Origin: Streptomyces flavofungini
GTDB taxonomy: Bacteria; Actinomycetota; Actinomycetes; Streptomycetales; Streptomycetaceae
Assembly (NCBI RefSeq): GCF_014650815.1
Contig: NZ_BMVR01000001.1
Coordinates: 682,001-746,000, forward strand
Direction of reading: 5' to 3'
Length of the DNA stretch: 64,000 bases
Shown in pieces: positions 31,885 to 40,752 of the stretch. The position numbers and the translations under genes were made by a program. The notes under the pieces were generated by a model. That model saw only the letters and a program-made list of their open reading frames with translations, was not told the origin of the DNA and searched no databases. How positions within the stretch are numbered: the stretch's first letter is position 1; each line of letters begins with the position of its first letter.

Positions 31885-33153
31885 TCAAGTCCGATTGGCG
31901 GGAAAGGCGGCACTCTCCCGGCCGAACAGCGGGGCGAGGACGAGCTGCGCGGCACCCTCCGCGACCCCCCGGTCACCCCCGGGCGCGACCCGCACCCCGA
32001 CGGCCGCCCGCGCCCCCTCCCGCCGGGCCCGCTCGGCGACGACGGCACCCACCCCCCGTACGAACAACTCCTCGGCGGCACCGACGGTCCGCCCGCCGAG
32101 CAGCACGAGGTCGATGTCGAGCAGCGCGACCAGGTTGCCAGCGGCGGTCCCGAGCACCCGCGCGGCCTCGTCGAGGTCCCCCCGCGCGACGGCGGCCAGG
32201 CACAACGCCTCGACACACCCCCGGTCCCCGCACTCGCAGGGCGGCCCGTCCAGTTGCACCACCTGGTGCCCGAACTCCCCGGCCCCGGTCCGCGCCCCCC
32301 GGTACAACCCCCCGCCCAGCACGAGCCCGGCCCCGAGCCCGGTCCCCAGATGCAGATACGCGAACGACTCGGCGGCCCCGCCCAGCGCGAGCCCGAGCGC
32401 GGCGGCATTGGTGTCCTTGTCCACGGCGACGGGCAGCCCGAGCCGCGAGGCGAGCACGTCCCGCAAGGGGTACCCGTCCCACTCGGGAAACCCGGTGACC
32501 CGCTGCAGCACTCCGGCGACGTGGTCGAGCGGCCCGGGGAGGGCGACGCCGACGCCGAGAACTACGCTCCCCGCTGTGGGCAGCCGCTCTCCGGCCGCAA
32601 CCGCCGTGTTCGCTGTATCCGCTGTATCCGCTGTGGGCAGTTGTTCCGCAGGGCGGAACGGGTGGGCACAGCCCCCGGTGCCGGGTGCCCCTGCTTCCAG
32701 GCCCACCAAAGTCCCGCTGACCAGCGCGGTCACCGCTTCCGCGGCAGCCTCGACGACGGCGTCGGCCCCGCCCGCGAAGTCCACCCCGGCCCGCCGCTCG
32801 GCGACCACGACCCCACTCAGGTCGACCAGCACGGCCACCAGGGAGTCCCGCTCAAGGTGCACCCCCACGGCGTACCCCGCCCCGGGAACGAGCCGGAGCA
32901 GCGTCTGGGGCTTGCCCCCGGTGGAGGCCCGGCGTCCCGCGTCGGCGACCAGACCCTCCTCCCGCAGCCGGGCGACGATCTTGCTGACGGCCTGGGGCGT
33001 GAGCCCGGTCAGCGACGCCAGCTCCAGCCGCCCCACTCCCTCGCCCCCGGCCCGCCGCAGGAGATCAAGCACAAGCGCCGCGTTGTGCCCCCGCAGCGCC
33101 CGCAGATTCACCCCGGTCCCGCCGGGAACCCCCGGCCTCTTCTCGCTGTTCAC
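31885..33153 (-). CDS. ROK-family transcriptional repressor
   Basis: Protein of 422 residues: N-terminal winged helix-turn-helix (about 18-82, LELASLTGLTPQAVSKIVARL), then the ROK sugar-binding fold with DKDTNAAALG, the catalytic-like GEFGHQVVQ and the zinc motif CECGDRGCVEALC. An insertion of about 45 residues (around 150-195), encoded by a repeat-like segment, interrupts the ROK domain and contains LPTA twice. Divergent from the Gfo/Idh/MocA gene across a perfect operator, so it probably represses that gene in response to a sugar. Confidence 0.87.
   Translation of the reverse strand: MNSEKRPGVPGGTGVNLRALRGHNAALVLDLLRRAGGEGVGRLELASLTGLTPQAVSKIVARLREEGLVADAGRRASTGGKPQTLLRLVPGAGYAVGVHLERDSLVAVLVDLSGVVVAERRAGVDFAGGADAVVEAAAEAVTALVSGTLVGLEAGAPGTGGCAHPFRPAEQLPTADTADTANTAVAAGERLPTAGSVVLGVGVALPGPLDHVAGVLQRVTGFPEWDGYPLRDVLASRLGLPVAVDKDTNAAALGLALGGAAESFAYLHLGTGLGAGLVLGGGLYRGARTGAGEFGHQVVQLDGPPCECGDRGCVEALCLAAVARGDLDEAARVLGTAAGNLVALLDIDLVLLGGRTVGAAEELFVRGVGAVVAERARREGARAAVGVRVAPGGDRGVAEGAAQLVLAPLFGRESAAFPANRT
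32571..32671. repeat. repeat-like insertion inside the ROK gene
   Basis: CCGCTGTGGGCAG occurs at 32571-32583 and again at 32628-32640. Between them CGCTGTATC is duplicated. The second copy continues into TTGTTCCGCAGGGCGGAACG, a TTCCGC-AGG-GCGGAA hairpin, then GGGTGGGCACAG. The unit resembles a small interspersed element known to me from Streptomyces intergenic regions. It is in frame and encodes a Thr/Ala/Pro-rich loop. Confidence 0.6.
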
Positions 33154-33177
33154 ACCCCCATTGTGGGCATCGCTTGC

Positions 33178-33202
33178 ACTTTGGCAACACCGTTGCCAAA
33201 GT
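33178..33202. promoter_or_regulatory. perfect 11-bp inverted repeat operator between ROK and oxidoreductase genes
   Basis: Arms ACTTTGGCAAC (33178-33188) and GTTGCCAAAGT (33192-33202), spacer ACC. It ends 7 nt before the oxidoreductase ATG and begins 24 nt upstream of the ROK start, so a bound repressor would block both genes. Confidence 0.75.
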
Positions 33203-33209
33203 AGAGGGC

Positions 33210-34292
33210 ATGACTCAAGGCACGCATGACCTCCGCGTGGGCCTGATCGGCTACGGCCTCGCGGGCTCCGTCTTCCACGCCCCCCTGATCGCCGCGACCG
33301 AGGGCCTGGCCCTGGACACGGTGGTCACGTCGAACGCCGAGCGGCAGGCGCAGGCGCGCGCCGAGTTCGGCGCGGACCTGCGCTGCGCGGCGGACGCCGA
33401 CGAGCTGTGGGCCCGCGCGGACGACCTCGACCTGATCGTCGTGGCGTCGCCGAACAAGACGCACGTACCGCTCGCCACCGCCGCGCTGAAGGCGGGCCTG
33501 CCGGTCGTCGTGGACAAGCCGCTGGCGGGCACCGCGGCCGAGGCCCGCGACCTGGCCGCCCTCGCGGACGAACGCGGCCTGCTCCTCTCCGTCTTCCAGA
33601 ACCGCCGCTGGGACAACGACTTCCGCACCCTGCGCAAGCTGATCGCCGACGGCGAGCTCGGCGACGTACAGCGCTTCGAGTCCCGCTTCGAGCGCTGGCG
33701 CCCGCAGCCGAAGGGCGGCTGGCGCGAGTCCGGCGACCCCGAGGAGATCGGCGGCCTGCTGTACGACCTGGGGAGCCACGTGGTCGACCAGGCCCTGGTC
33801 CTCTTCGGCCCGGCGGTGCGGGTGTACGCGGAGGCGGACGTGCGCAGGCCGGGCGCGCAGGCCGACGACGACACGTTCATCGCCGTGACGCACGCGAACG
33901 GCGTCCGCTCGCACCTGTACGTGAGCGCGACGACGGCCCAGCTCGGCCCGCGCTTCCGCGCGCTCGGCTCGGCGGCGGGCTATGTGAAGTACGGCCTCGA
34001 CCCGCAGGAGGCCGCGCTCCGCGAGGGCCGGCGACCGGCGGCCGGGGACCCGTGGGGCGTGGAGCCGGAGGCCCTGTGGGGCCGGGTCGGCTCGGGCGAG
34101 TCCCCGCTGACCGGCGGCGGCCGCCCCGAGCCCACGCTGCCGGGCGACTACCCCGCGTACTACGCCGCCGTGGCCGCCGCCCTGCGCGGCGAGGGCGCGA
34201 ACCCGGTCACCGCGCAGGAGGCCGCCGCGACGCTCGACGTCCTGGAGGCCGCGCGGCGCTCGGCCCGCGAGGGCGTGGCGGTGACCCTGTGA
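33210..34292 (+). CDS. Gfo/Idh/MocA family NAD(P)-dependent oxidoreductase
   Basis: Cytoplasmic sugar or inositol-type dehydrogenase of 360 residues. Rossmann motif GLIGYGLAGSVFHAPL at the N-terminus, VVVDKPLAG (DKP in place of the more usual EKP), and the substrate-side segment GLLYDLGSHVVDQAL with the catalytic-type His. The start is the ATG at 33210 (AGAGGG upstream) rather than one 36 nt earlier inside the operator. The stop overlaps the next gene by 4 bp. Confidence 0.88.
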   Translation: MTQGTHDLRVGLIGYGLAGSVFHAPLIAATEGLALDTVVTSNAERQAQARAEFGADLRCAADADELWARADDLDLIVVASPNKTHVPLATAALKAGLPVVVDKPLAGTAAEARDLAALADERGLLLSVFQNRRWDNDFRTLRKLIADGELGDVQRFESRFERWRPQPKGGWRESGDPEEIGGLLYDLGSHVVDQALVLFGPAVRVYAEADVRRPGAQADDDTFIAVTHANGVRSHLYVSATTAQLGPRFRALGSAAGYVKYGLDPQEAALREGRRPAAGDPWGVEPEALWGRVGSGESPLTGGGRPEPTLPGDYPAYYAAVAAALRGEGANPVTAQEAAATLDVLEAARRSAREGVAVTL

Positions 34293-34786
34293 CCACGCGC
34301 CCCGCCACACCCACGGAAGCCCCCGCCGCCCCCGCCGTCGCCGAACTGGAGGAGCAGGAGCGCCGCCTGACGCTCCCCCGCTTCACGTACGACGACGCCT
34401 GGGCGCTCGGCTCCCTCCTGGTGGACATGGCGCGGGAGCGCGAGGCGCCGGTCGCCATCGACATCCGGCGCGGCGGCCAGCAGCTCTTCCACGCCGCGCT
34501 GCCCGGCTCGACGCCCGACAACGACGCGTGGATCGACCGCAAGCGCCGCGTCGTCGAGCGGTACGGCTGCTCCTCGTACCTGGTGGGCAGCAGGTTCCGC
34601 GCCAAGGGCACGACGTTCGAGGAGTCCTCGCGCCTCGACCCCGACCGGTACGCGGCGCACGGCGGCGCCTTCCCGATCACGGTCGAGGGCGCGGGCGTCA
34701 TCGGCACGGTGGTCGTCTCGGGCCTCCCCCAGCTCGCGGATCACGCGCTGGTGGTGGCGGCCCTGGAGCGCTTCATCGCGTCCTGA
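34289..34786 (+). CDS. HbpS/GlcG-like (UPF0303, DUF336 fold) protein
   Basis: Cytoplasmic protein of 165 residues of the heme-degrading-domain/UPF0303 family: IDIRRGGQQLFHAALPGSTPDN, IDRKRRVVERYGCSS and GVIGTVVVSGLPQLADHALVV are family-type segments. No signal peptide, unlike HbpS. The GTG start overlaps the oxidoreductase stop (GTGA). Coupling suggests a helper in the same sugar pathway; biochemical function is not established. Confidence 0.82.
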   Translation: MTTRPATPTEAPAAPAVAELEEQERRLTLPRFTYDDAWALGSLLVDMAREREAPVAIDIRRGGQQLFHAALPGSTPDNDAWIDRKRRVVERYGCSSYLVGSRFRAKGTTFEESSRLDPDRYAAHGGAFPITVEGAGVIGTVVVSGLPQLADHALVVAALERFIAS

Positions 34787-34798
34787 CGGCCCGGAGGA

Positions 34799-34845
34799 CC
34801 GGGCGGGCCGCCCCGCGCGCTCAGCACACGGGGCGGCCCGCCCGG
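34799..34845. terminator. 17-bp perfect stem, bidirectional terminator
   Basis: CCGGGCGGGCCGCCCCG (34799-34815) pairs with CGGGGCGGCCCGCCCGG (34829-34845) over a 13-nt loop, between two convergent genes. Confidence 0.85.
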
Positions 34846-34871
34846 ATCGACAGCTCCTCGGTTCGGTCCGC

Positions 34872-36473
34872 TCAGTCCGCCTGGTCCTCGGCGCGGCGGC
34901 GGATCATCACCACGAACCCGACACCGGTCCCGACGAGGGCCGCGGCGATCGCGCCCACCAGCGCCAGCTCACCGGACGAGGTGCCGGTGTGGGCCATCTC
35001 GTCGCTCTTGCTGGGGCTGGGCTGCGGGTGGGGGTGCGTGGGCGAGTCGGACGGGGACGGACTCGGGCCATCGCTGTCCGACGGGGACGGGCTGGGGCCG
35101 TCACTGTCCGAGGGCGAAGGGCTGGGCCCGTCACTGTCGGAGGGCGAAGGACTCGGGCCGTCACTGTCGGAGGGCGAAGGACTGGGCCCGTCACTGTCCG
35201 ACGGCGAAGGACTCGGGCCATCGCTGTCCGAGGGCGAAGGACTGGGCCCGTCACTGTCGGAGGGCGAAGGACTCGGCCCGTCACTGTCCGACGGCGAAGG
35301 ACTGGGGCCGTCACTGTCGGAGGGGGACGGACTCGGCCCGTCACTGTCGGAGGGGGACGGACTCGGCCCGTCACTGTCGGAGGGTGAAGGGCTCGGGCCG
35401 TCGCTGTCCGACGGCGAGGGGGACGGCGCCGTGCACGACGGCAGATCGCCGGTGAACGGGTACGCGTGGATCTCCTGGCCGCCCCCGGCCAGCGAGGTGT
35501 GGGTCAGCGAACCCACCGTGAAGAAGCGTCCGTTCATGCCGGGCAGCGTCACCGTCGTCGAGCTGCCGGGCGACCCGACGAGCACGCTCCCCTGGAACTG
35601 CCCGCTGCCCCCGAACCGCACCGAGGAGGCGTCCGGCACGTTCCACAGCAGCTTCTCGCGGCTGACGCCGGACAGCAGGCCGCTGTAGGTGCGCACCGTG
35701 CGGGCGTCGCCGACGAGGTTGACCAGGACGGTGGCGTCGTCCGGGATGTTCCGGAACGAGATGCCCTGGTCGCCGCCGGTGCGGCTGACCATGTCGAAGT
35801 CCACGTTGAAGACCTGGATCTTGGAGGTGCCGTCACCGGTGAAGACGGTCTCGCTGCCGTTGTTGACCGCCGTGCCGGTGGTCTCACGGGGCGAGCCGTT
35901 CTCGTACGCGTAGCACTGGCTGGCCTCGGTCAGCTGGGCGGGCAGCATCGCGTACTTGTCGGTGGCGTTGGCGTCGTACACCGGCGCGGGGATGACCCGG
36001 CCGCTGAGCACGGCACCGCCGTACCGCACGACCCCGGAGACGCTGCCCTCCTCGGCGAGCAGCCGCTGCCCGGTGGCGACGGTCAGGTCGCCGCCGACCG
36101 TCAGGAAGTCCGAGCCGTTGGGCGGCGGCACCCGGGAGCCCACACCGGCGACGCCCACGTTGTAGATCTGCGAGGCCCCGGCGCGCTTGTTCTGGTCGAA
36201 CTCGCCGAGGACGACGACCTTGCCCTCGGCCTCCGCGGCCGCCTCGCGCACCAGCATGTTCTCGCCGACGAAGACGTTGATGTTCTCGTCCCGGCCCGCC
36301 ACCGGGCCGTTGTTCACCTCCGGGTACCCGTTCTCCGGACAGGCCGCGCCCTTGCAGGGGCCGAGCCCACCGGGCAGGGGATCGGCGACACCAAGACCGG
36401 CCAGACCGCCGACGATGGCGGCGGCCGCGACGGTGACTGCCGCCGCCACATACGCTGAACGTTTTCTTCGCAT
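34872..36473 (-). CDS. choice-of-anchor A surface protein with [10 protein letters not shown] repeats
   Basis: Secreted surface adhesin-like protein of 533 residues. Signal peptide about 1-31, ending ADP; choice-of-anchor A domain (about 50-345: [33 protein letters not shown]); twelve 10-residue repeats [10 protein letters not shown] (about 352-472); a His/Pro/Gln-rich spacer; then MAHTG and a C-terminal helix with the tail [14 protein letters not shown] is a sorting-like pentapeptide with Met where Leu is expected. The upstream leader is unusually AT-rich for this genome and has no obvious Shine-Dalgarno. Confidence 0.85.
   Translation of the reverse strand: MRRKRSAYVAAAVTVAAAAIVGGLAGLGVADPLPGGLGPCKGAACPENGYPEVNNGPVAGRDENINVFVGENMLVREAAAEAEGKVVVLGEFDQNKRAGASQIYNVGVAGVGSRVPPPNGSDFLTVGGDLTVATGQRLLAEEGSVSGVVRYGGAVLSGRVIPAPVYDANATDKYAMLPAQLTEASQCYAYENGSPRETTGTAVNNGSETVFTGDGTSKIQVFNVDFDMVSRTGGDQGISFRNIPDDATVLVNLVGDARTVRTYSGLLSGVSREKLLWNVPDASSVRFGGSGQFQGSVLVGSPGSSTTVTLPGMNGRFFTVGSLTHTSLAGGGQEIHAYPFTGDLPSCTAPSPSPSDSDGPSPSPSDSDGPSPSPSDSDGPSPSPSDSDGPSPSPSDSDGPSPSPSDSDGPSPSPSDSDGPSPSPSDSDGPSPSPSDSDGPSPSPSDSDGPSPSPSDSDGPSPSPSDSDGPSPSPSDSPTHPHPQPSPSKSDEMAHTGTSSGELALVGAIAAALVGTGVGFVVMIRRRAEDQAD
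35060..35419. repeat. 30-bp in-frame tandem repeat, twelve units
   Basis: Twelve consecutive 30-bp units from 35060 to 35419. Units differ only at synonymous positions, giving identical decapeptides on the minus strand. Such an array is a candidate variable-number locus. Confidence 0.92.
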
Positions 36474-36623
36474 ACTCGGAAATATGCGTAATTAAGACAA
36501 AAGTAATGGGAGACACGCTCACCGCTTCCCCCATTGGCCTACGCCCGCGGACGCGACCCGGACCGGACCCGACCCCGGGCCCGGCCCCGGACCGGACCCG
36601 GCCCCACGGCACCTGACCGGACG

Positions 36624-37481
36624 TCAGGCCCCCTTCAGCTCCTGCCGCTGCCGCCCCAGACCGTCGATCTCCAGCTCCACCACGTCCCCGGCCCGCAGAT
36701 ACGGCTTCGGCTCGGGCCGGCCGAGGGCGACCCCGGCCGGCGTACCGGTGTTGATCACGTCGCCCGGGTACAGGGTCATGAACTGGCTGACGTAGCGCAC
36801 CACTTCCGCGACCGGGAAGATCTGCTGGGCCGTCGTCCCGTCCTGCTTCAGCTCGCCGTTGACCCACAGGCGCAGCCCGAGCGCCTGCGGATCGGGCACC
36901 TCGTCGGCGGTGACCAGCCAGGGGCCGAGCGGATTGAAGGTCTCGCAGTTCTTGCCCTTGTCCCAGGTGCCGCCGCGCTCGATCTGGAACTCGCGCTCGG
37001 AGACGTCGTGCGCGACCGCGTATCCCGCGACGTGCGCGAGCGCCTCCTCGTGCGACTCCAGATAGCGCGCGGTGCGCCCGATGACGACGGCCAGCTCGAC
37101 CTCCCAGTCCGTCTTCACCGAGCCGCGCGGTACGAGCACGGTGTCGTCGGGGCCGACCACGGTGTCCGCCGCCTTGAAGAACACCACGGGCTCGGCGGGC
37201 GGCTCGGCGCCGGTCTCGGCCGCGTGGTCGTGGTAGTTCAGGCCGATGCACACGACCTTGCCTATGCGGGCGAGCGGCGGCCCCACCCGCAGCCCGGCCG
37301 GGTGCAGCGCGGGCAGCGTGCCCGCGTCGGCGGCGGCGCGGACGCGGGCGAGCGCGGCGTCGTCCGCGAGCAGCGCGCCGTCGATGTCGGCGACCGTGCC
37401 GGACAGGTCGCGCAGGGTGCCCCCGGCGTCGAGCAGCGCCGGGCGCTCGGCGCCTGCCGTACCGACTCGCAGCAGCTTCAT
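36624..37481 (-). CDS. fumarylacetoacetate hydrolase family protein
   Basis: Cytoplasmic metal-dependent C-C hydrolase/decarboxylase/isomerase of 285 residues. The C-terminal FAH domain (about 70-280) has CIGLNYHDHAAETG, PVVFFKAADTVVGPDD, DWEVELAVVIGR (metal Glu), FNPLGPWLVTADEVPDP and GDVINTGTPAGV. The N-terminal 60-residue domain is typical of bacterial 2-oxo-diacid hydrolases. The start is MKLLRVG; the frame extends upstream without a start signal. It is monocistronic here, and the substrate is unknown. Confidence 0.87.
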   Translation of the reverse strand: MKLLRVGTAGAERPALLDAGGTLRDLSGTVADIDGALLADDAALARVRAAADAGTLPALHPAGLRVGPPLARIGKVVCIGLNYHDHAAETGAEPPAEPVVFFKAADTVVGPDDTVLVPRGSVKTDWEVELAVVIGRTARYLESHEEALAHVAGYAVAHDVSEREFQIERGGTWDKGKNCETFNPLGPWLVTADEVPDPQALGLRLWVNGELKQDGTTAQQIFPVAEVVRYVSQFMTLYPGDVINTGTPAGVALGRPEPKPYLRAGDVVELEIDGLGRQRQELKGA

Positions 37482-37691
37482 GGTCTGACTCCCTGGGGTC
37501 GAGCGGGGTCCCGGATGGTGTGCGGCCATCGGAGGTGTCGCCGATGAGTGTGAGCACCGGCGATTTGGCCGATCCTCCAAGCTCGGCGTCCGCTCCGCAA
37601 GACCCCGTTCACGTACTGGACCGTCACACCCCGTGCCCGGTGGGCGTCGCATCCCGGGCCCGGTGGCGTCGCGTCCCGCGCGGCAGAACCG

Positions 37692-38456
37692 TCACAGCAC
37701 GGCCGCCGCCCCCATCGCACCGGCCCCGGTCGGCATGTCCCGGTACAGCACGGCCCGCTCGACGGCGCTCCACGTCGTGCTGGTCACCACGTACAGCGCG
37801 GCGGCCAGCGGCACCACGGCCACCGTGAACAGCGTCATGAAGGACATGAACGGCATGAACTTGCCCATCGCGGCCATGGCGTTCGCGCCGGGCGCCTGCT
37901 CGCCGCCGGGCGCGGCCGGCGGGTTCGCGGCGAGCTGGCGCTTCGTACGCCGGTAGTTGAAGGTCGCGACGGCGGTGACGAGGGCGAACAGGGCGAGGTA
38001 GAGCAGCCCGGCCGCGCCGAAGAGGCCGCCGTCGCCGAGGGCGTCCGCGAAACGGCCGCCGAGGGGCGCCGCGAACAGCTTGTGGTCGAGGAGTTCGTTG
38101 GCCTTGCCGCCGATGTCCGAGCTGGAGAACAGGTGGTAGAGCAGGAAGAAGGCGGGCAGCTGGAAGAGGCCGGGCAGGCAGCCGGACAGCGGCGAGACCT
38201 GCTCCTCGCGGTGCAGCTCCATGACCGCCTTCTGGAACTTCTCCGGGTTCTTGCCGTGCTTCTCGCGCAGCGCGGCGATCTGCGGCGAGAGCTTGGCGCG
38301 GGCCTTCTGGCCGCGGGCGGCGGCCCGCGACAGGGGGTGGACGAGCAGGCGCACGCAGGCGGTGACCAGGACGATGGCCGCGGCCATCGCCGAGCCGTGG
38401 AACAGCGGTGCGAGCAGGTCGGCGAGGTCGGCGACCAGGCTGGCGAAGAAAGACAT
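37692..38456 (-). CDS. YidC/Oxa1-type membrane insertase paralogue
   Basis: Membrane insertase of 254 residues with five hydrophobic segments and the conserved Arg in TACVRLLVHPL of the hydrophilic groove, a cytoplasmic helical hairpin (LSPQIAALREKHGKNPEKF), PLSGCLPGLFQLPAFFLLY, and a C-terminal pair PFMSFMTLFTVAVVPLAAALY. It is shorter than the rnpA/jag-linked YidC and is not next to those genes, so it is probably the second, accessory copy. Confidence 0.87.
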   Translation of the reverse strand: MSFFASLVADLADLLAPLFHGSAMAAAIVLVTACVRLLVHPLSRAAARGQKARAKLSPQIAALREKHGKNPEKFQKAVMELHREEQVSPLSGCLPGLFQLPAFFLLYHLFSSSDIGGKANELLDHKLFAAPLGGRFADALGDGGLFGAAGLLYLALFALVTAVATFNYRRTKRQLAANPPAAPGGEQAPGANAMAAMGKFMPFMSFMTLFTVAVVPLAAALYVVTSTTWSAVERAVLYRDMPTGAGAMGAAAVL

Positions 38457-38589
38457 GGGTGAGCCCTCCGGGGGTCTCGTCGTGCCGGAATGCCTCAGCG
38501 GGAGGCGGACGTGTCGGCATGACGACCCGCGCGGGGTCAGGGAGCCGGACTCGTGGAGGTCCGGAAGATCCGGGAAACCCGGAAGTCCC

Positions 38590-38925
38590 CTACGCGGCCG
38601 TCAGGAGGGGACGGCCGGGTGCTCGCGGCCGGGTGCGGCCGCGGGCGTCGGGGTCGCGCTGCGGCAGGAACGCGGTGCGTTGCTCGCGGTCGCGGATGGC
38701 GGTGCGCACCCGGGTGCGGGGCACGGCGGGCGCACAGCGCGCGGCGAGCAGCGAGCACAGGGCGAGGGCGGAGCCCGCGGCGGCGGTCGCGGCGAGCGCG
38801 ACGGCGGCGGAGAGGCTGCCGGTGTCGGCGAGGACGGTCTCGACGAGGAGGAAGAGGAACAGGGCGGCGGGGCGCAGCGCGGCGAGCCACTTGCCGAGCA
38901 CCCGCTTGGTCAGATCCTTGACCAC
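38590..38925 (-). CDS. small membrane protein of the DUF6412 type
   Basis: Protein of 111 residues with two hydrophobic segments (about 15-33 and 38-63), then a basic tail with RTAFLPQRDPDARGRTRPRAPG. I recall this layout as DUF6412, a family found beside the extra YidC in Streptomyces; that name is from memory. The GTG start is preceded by GGGGAGG. It lies 133 nt upstream of the YidC gene on the same strand, and may be its partner or client. Confidence 0.65.
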   Translation of the reverse strand: MVKDLTKRVLGKWLAALRPAALFLFLLVETVLADTGSLSAAVALAATAAAGSALALCSLLAARCAPAVPRTRVRTAIRDREQRTAFLPQRDPDARGRTRPRAPGRPLLTAA

Positions 38926-38974
38926 GTCGCCACCTCCCCTCGTCCCGTCGCTCGCTCAGATGTCCTGCTGCTGT

Positions 38975-39184
38975 TTATACAGGATCGATCCGGACGGGCT
39001 GAAGGAGCCTGCGCGGTCCGAGCATCGCCCGGCTGACCGGGTCGGCCGGGTCGGGGTCGAGCCCGGGTCCCGGCGGCATCTCCACGTCCTCCAGCGGTAC
39101 GAGGCCGCCGCACCGCGGGCACTCCCCGGCGAGGCCGAGTTCGGTGCCGCAGGCGGCGGGCCTCGCGGTGGTGGCGGCGGTCAG
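38975..39184 (-). CDS. 69-residue zinc-ribbon-like protein, apparent CTG start
   Basis: The frame encodes a C-terminal peptide with CGTELGLAGECPRCGGLVPLEDVEMPP and GC-rich third positions, so it looks coding. No ATG or GTG exists in frame nearby. A CTG overlaps the symporter stop (CTGA), exactly like the ATGA/GTGA couplings elsewhere in this window, and gives MTAATTARPAACGTE. Three cysteines (CGTE, CPRCG) suggest metal binding. Alternatively it is read through from the symporter by a frameshift. Function unknown. Confidence 0.5.
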   Translation of the reverse strand: MTAATTARPAACGTELGLAGECPRCGGLVPLEDVEMPPGPGLDPDPADPVSRAMLGPRRLLQPVRIDPV

Positions 39185-40752
39185 CGTCGTCCTGCTGCGG
39201 GAGCGCCGCCCGGGGCGGGGGTGACGCCTTCGTCGGGGCCGTCCCCGAGGTCCTCGTCGGCCGGGTCCCGCGCGAGCACTTCCCCGTCCGGCCGGGTGTC
39301 CCGGTCGGCAGGACCGGCGTACGAAACCGCGAGCGCCACCGCCAGATTGGCCGCGAGCGCGACGATCCCCGCGTTCACGCCGAACACCGGGTCGCGCTCG
39401 GTGAAGACGAGCCCGCACACGATCGCCACCCCCACGACGAGCCCGCTCACGGCCCCCACCAGCGTCAGCCGCCGCCAGACCAGGCCGAGCAGCAGCATCG
39501 GCAGGAGCTGCGCCATCCCCTCGTACGAGATCAGCGAGAGCCGTACGAGGGTGTTGGGCGCCGCGTACGTCATGACGAGGGCGAGCGCGCCCGCGACCAC
39601 GACGACGGTCTGCGAGGCGCGCTTCTGCCGCGCGGGCGCCCGCAGCGCCGGCAGCAGCGACAGCACGCTCCGCCCCCACATCGTCCCGATGACCAGCATG
39701 AACACGGCCATCGGCACGATCGACGACAGCGCGGCCGCGACCCCGACGAGCCCCACCACCCACGCGGGCAGCGAGTCCACGACCAGCTTGAACAGCGCCA
39801 GGTTCGACCCGGCCCCGGTGAGCCCCGGCACCACGAACAGCGCGGCCATGCCGAGCAGCATCGGCACGAACAGCAGGATGTTGTACGCGGGCAGCAGCAC
39901 GGCGTTGCGGCGCAGCCCGTCGGCACTGCGGGCGCCCAGATAGCCCGCGACGGTGGTCGGGAAGATGACGACGGTGAGCGCGTTCAGGAAGGTGGTCGTG
40001 GCGAACCACGCCTGCCCGTACGGACTGTTCCCGCTGCCCGGCAGCGTCAGCCAGTCGCCCTTCTCCCGCACGACCCGGTCGAGGAAGTCCCCGTACCCGT
40101 CGAAGTAGTGCAGCGGCACGTACACGACGAGGAACGCGAGCGTGCCGATGACGAGGACGTCCTTGAGCACGGAGACCCAGGCGCTGCCGCGCAGCCCGCT
40201 GACGACCACGAACCCCGTGGTGACGGCGAAGCCGATGAAATAGGCCCAGTTGAGGCTGATGGCGCCGTACGAGATCGTCGAGACGACGACGCCCATGCCC
40301 GTGATCTGCAACTGGATGTACGGCAGCAGGAAGACCGTCACCATGACGGCGACGGCGGCACCGAGCCACGGCCGCCCGTAGCGGTGCGCCACCATGTCGG
40401 TGATGCCGACGAGCCCGTGGCGCCGCGCGTACGCCCAGAGCATCGGCCCCACGACGTACCCCACCGCGTACCCGCAGGACATGTACGCGACGACGTACAG
40501 GACGGGCGCGCCGTAGTTGTACCCCCAGCCCGCGGCACCCAGATAGCTGAAGCTGGTGTAGCCCTCACCGGCCATCAGCACCCAGATGAGCACGGTCCCG
40601 AGGGAGCGCCCGCCGACGGACCACTCGGCGAGGGCGCCCTTCGGGGAGCTCTCGGCGTCCCCTGCCCTCCGCCCTCGTACGGCCAGCAGCCCGAGGCCGA
40701 CGGTGGCCACCATGAAGACAGCGAAGATGCTGGTGGCGATGGTGGCGTTCAC
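39181..40752 (-). CDS. sodium:solute symporter (SSS family)
   Basis: Inner-membrane sodium-coupled transporter of 523 residues with about 13 helices. It contains the SSS-type GRSLG near the N-terminus, GEGYTSFSYLGAAGWGYNYG, and a helix-8-like sodium site region AAALSSIVPMAVFML. An acidic hydrophilic tail of about 45 residues ends it. The GTG start overlaps the DUF3311 stop (GTGA). The SSS plus DUF3311 pairing is standard in actinobacteria for monocarboxylate-type carriers; the exact solute is unknown. Confidence 0.88.
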   Translation of the reverse strand: MNATIATSIFAVFMVATVGLGLLAVRGRRAGDAESSPKGALAEWSVGGRSLGTVLIWVLMAGEGYTSFSYLGAAGWGYNYGAPVLYVVAYMSCGYAVGYVVGPMLWAYARRHGLVGITDMVAHRYGRPWLGAAVAVMVTVFLLPYIQLQITGMGVVVSTISYGAISLNWAYFIGFAVTTGFVVVSGLRGSAWVSVLKDVLVIGTLAFLVVYVPLHYFDGYGDFLDRVVREKGDWLTLPGSGNSPYGQAWFATTTFLNALTVVIFPTTVAGYLGARSADGLRRNAVLLPAYNILLFVPMLLGMAALFVVPGLTGAGSNLALFKLVVDSLPAWVVGLVGVAAALSSIVPMAVFMLVIGTMWGRSVLSLLPALRAPARQKRASQTVVVVAGALALVMTYAAPNTLVRLSLISYEGMAQLLPMLLLGLVWRRLTLVGAVSGLVVGVAIVCGLVFTERDPVFGVNAGIVALAANLAVALAVSYAGPADRDTRPDGEVLARDPADEDLGDGPDEGVTPAPGGAPAAGRR

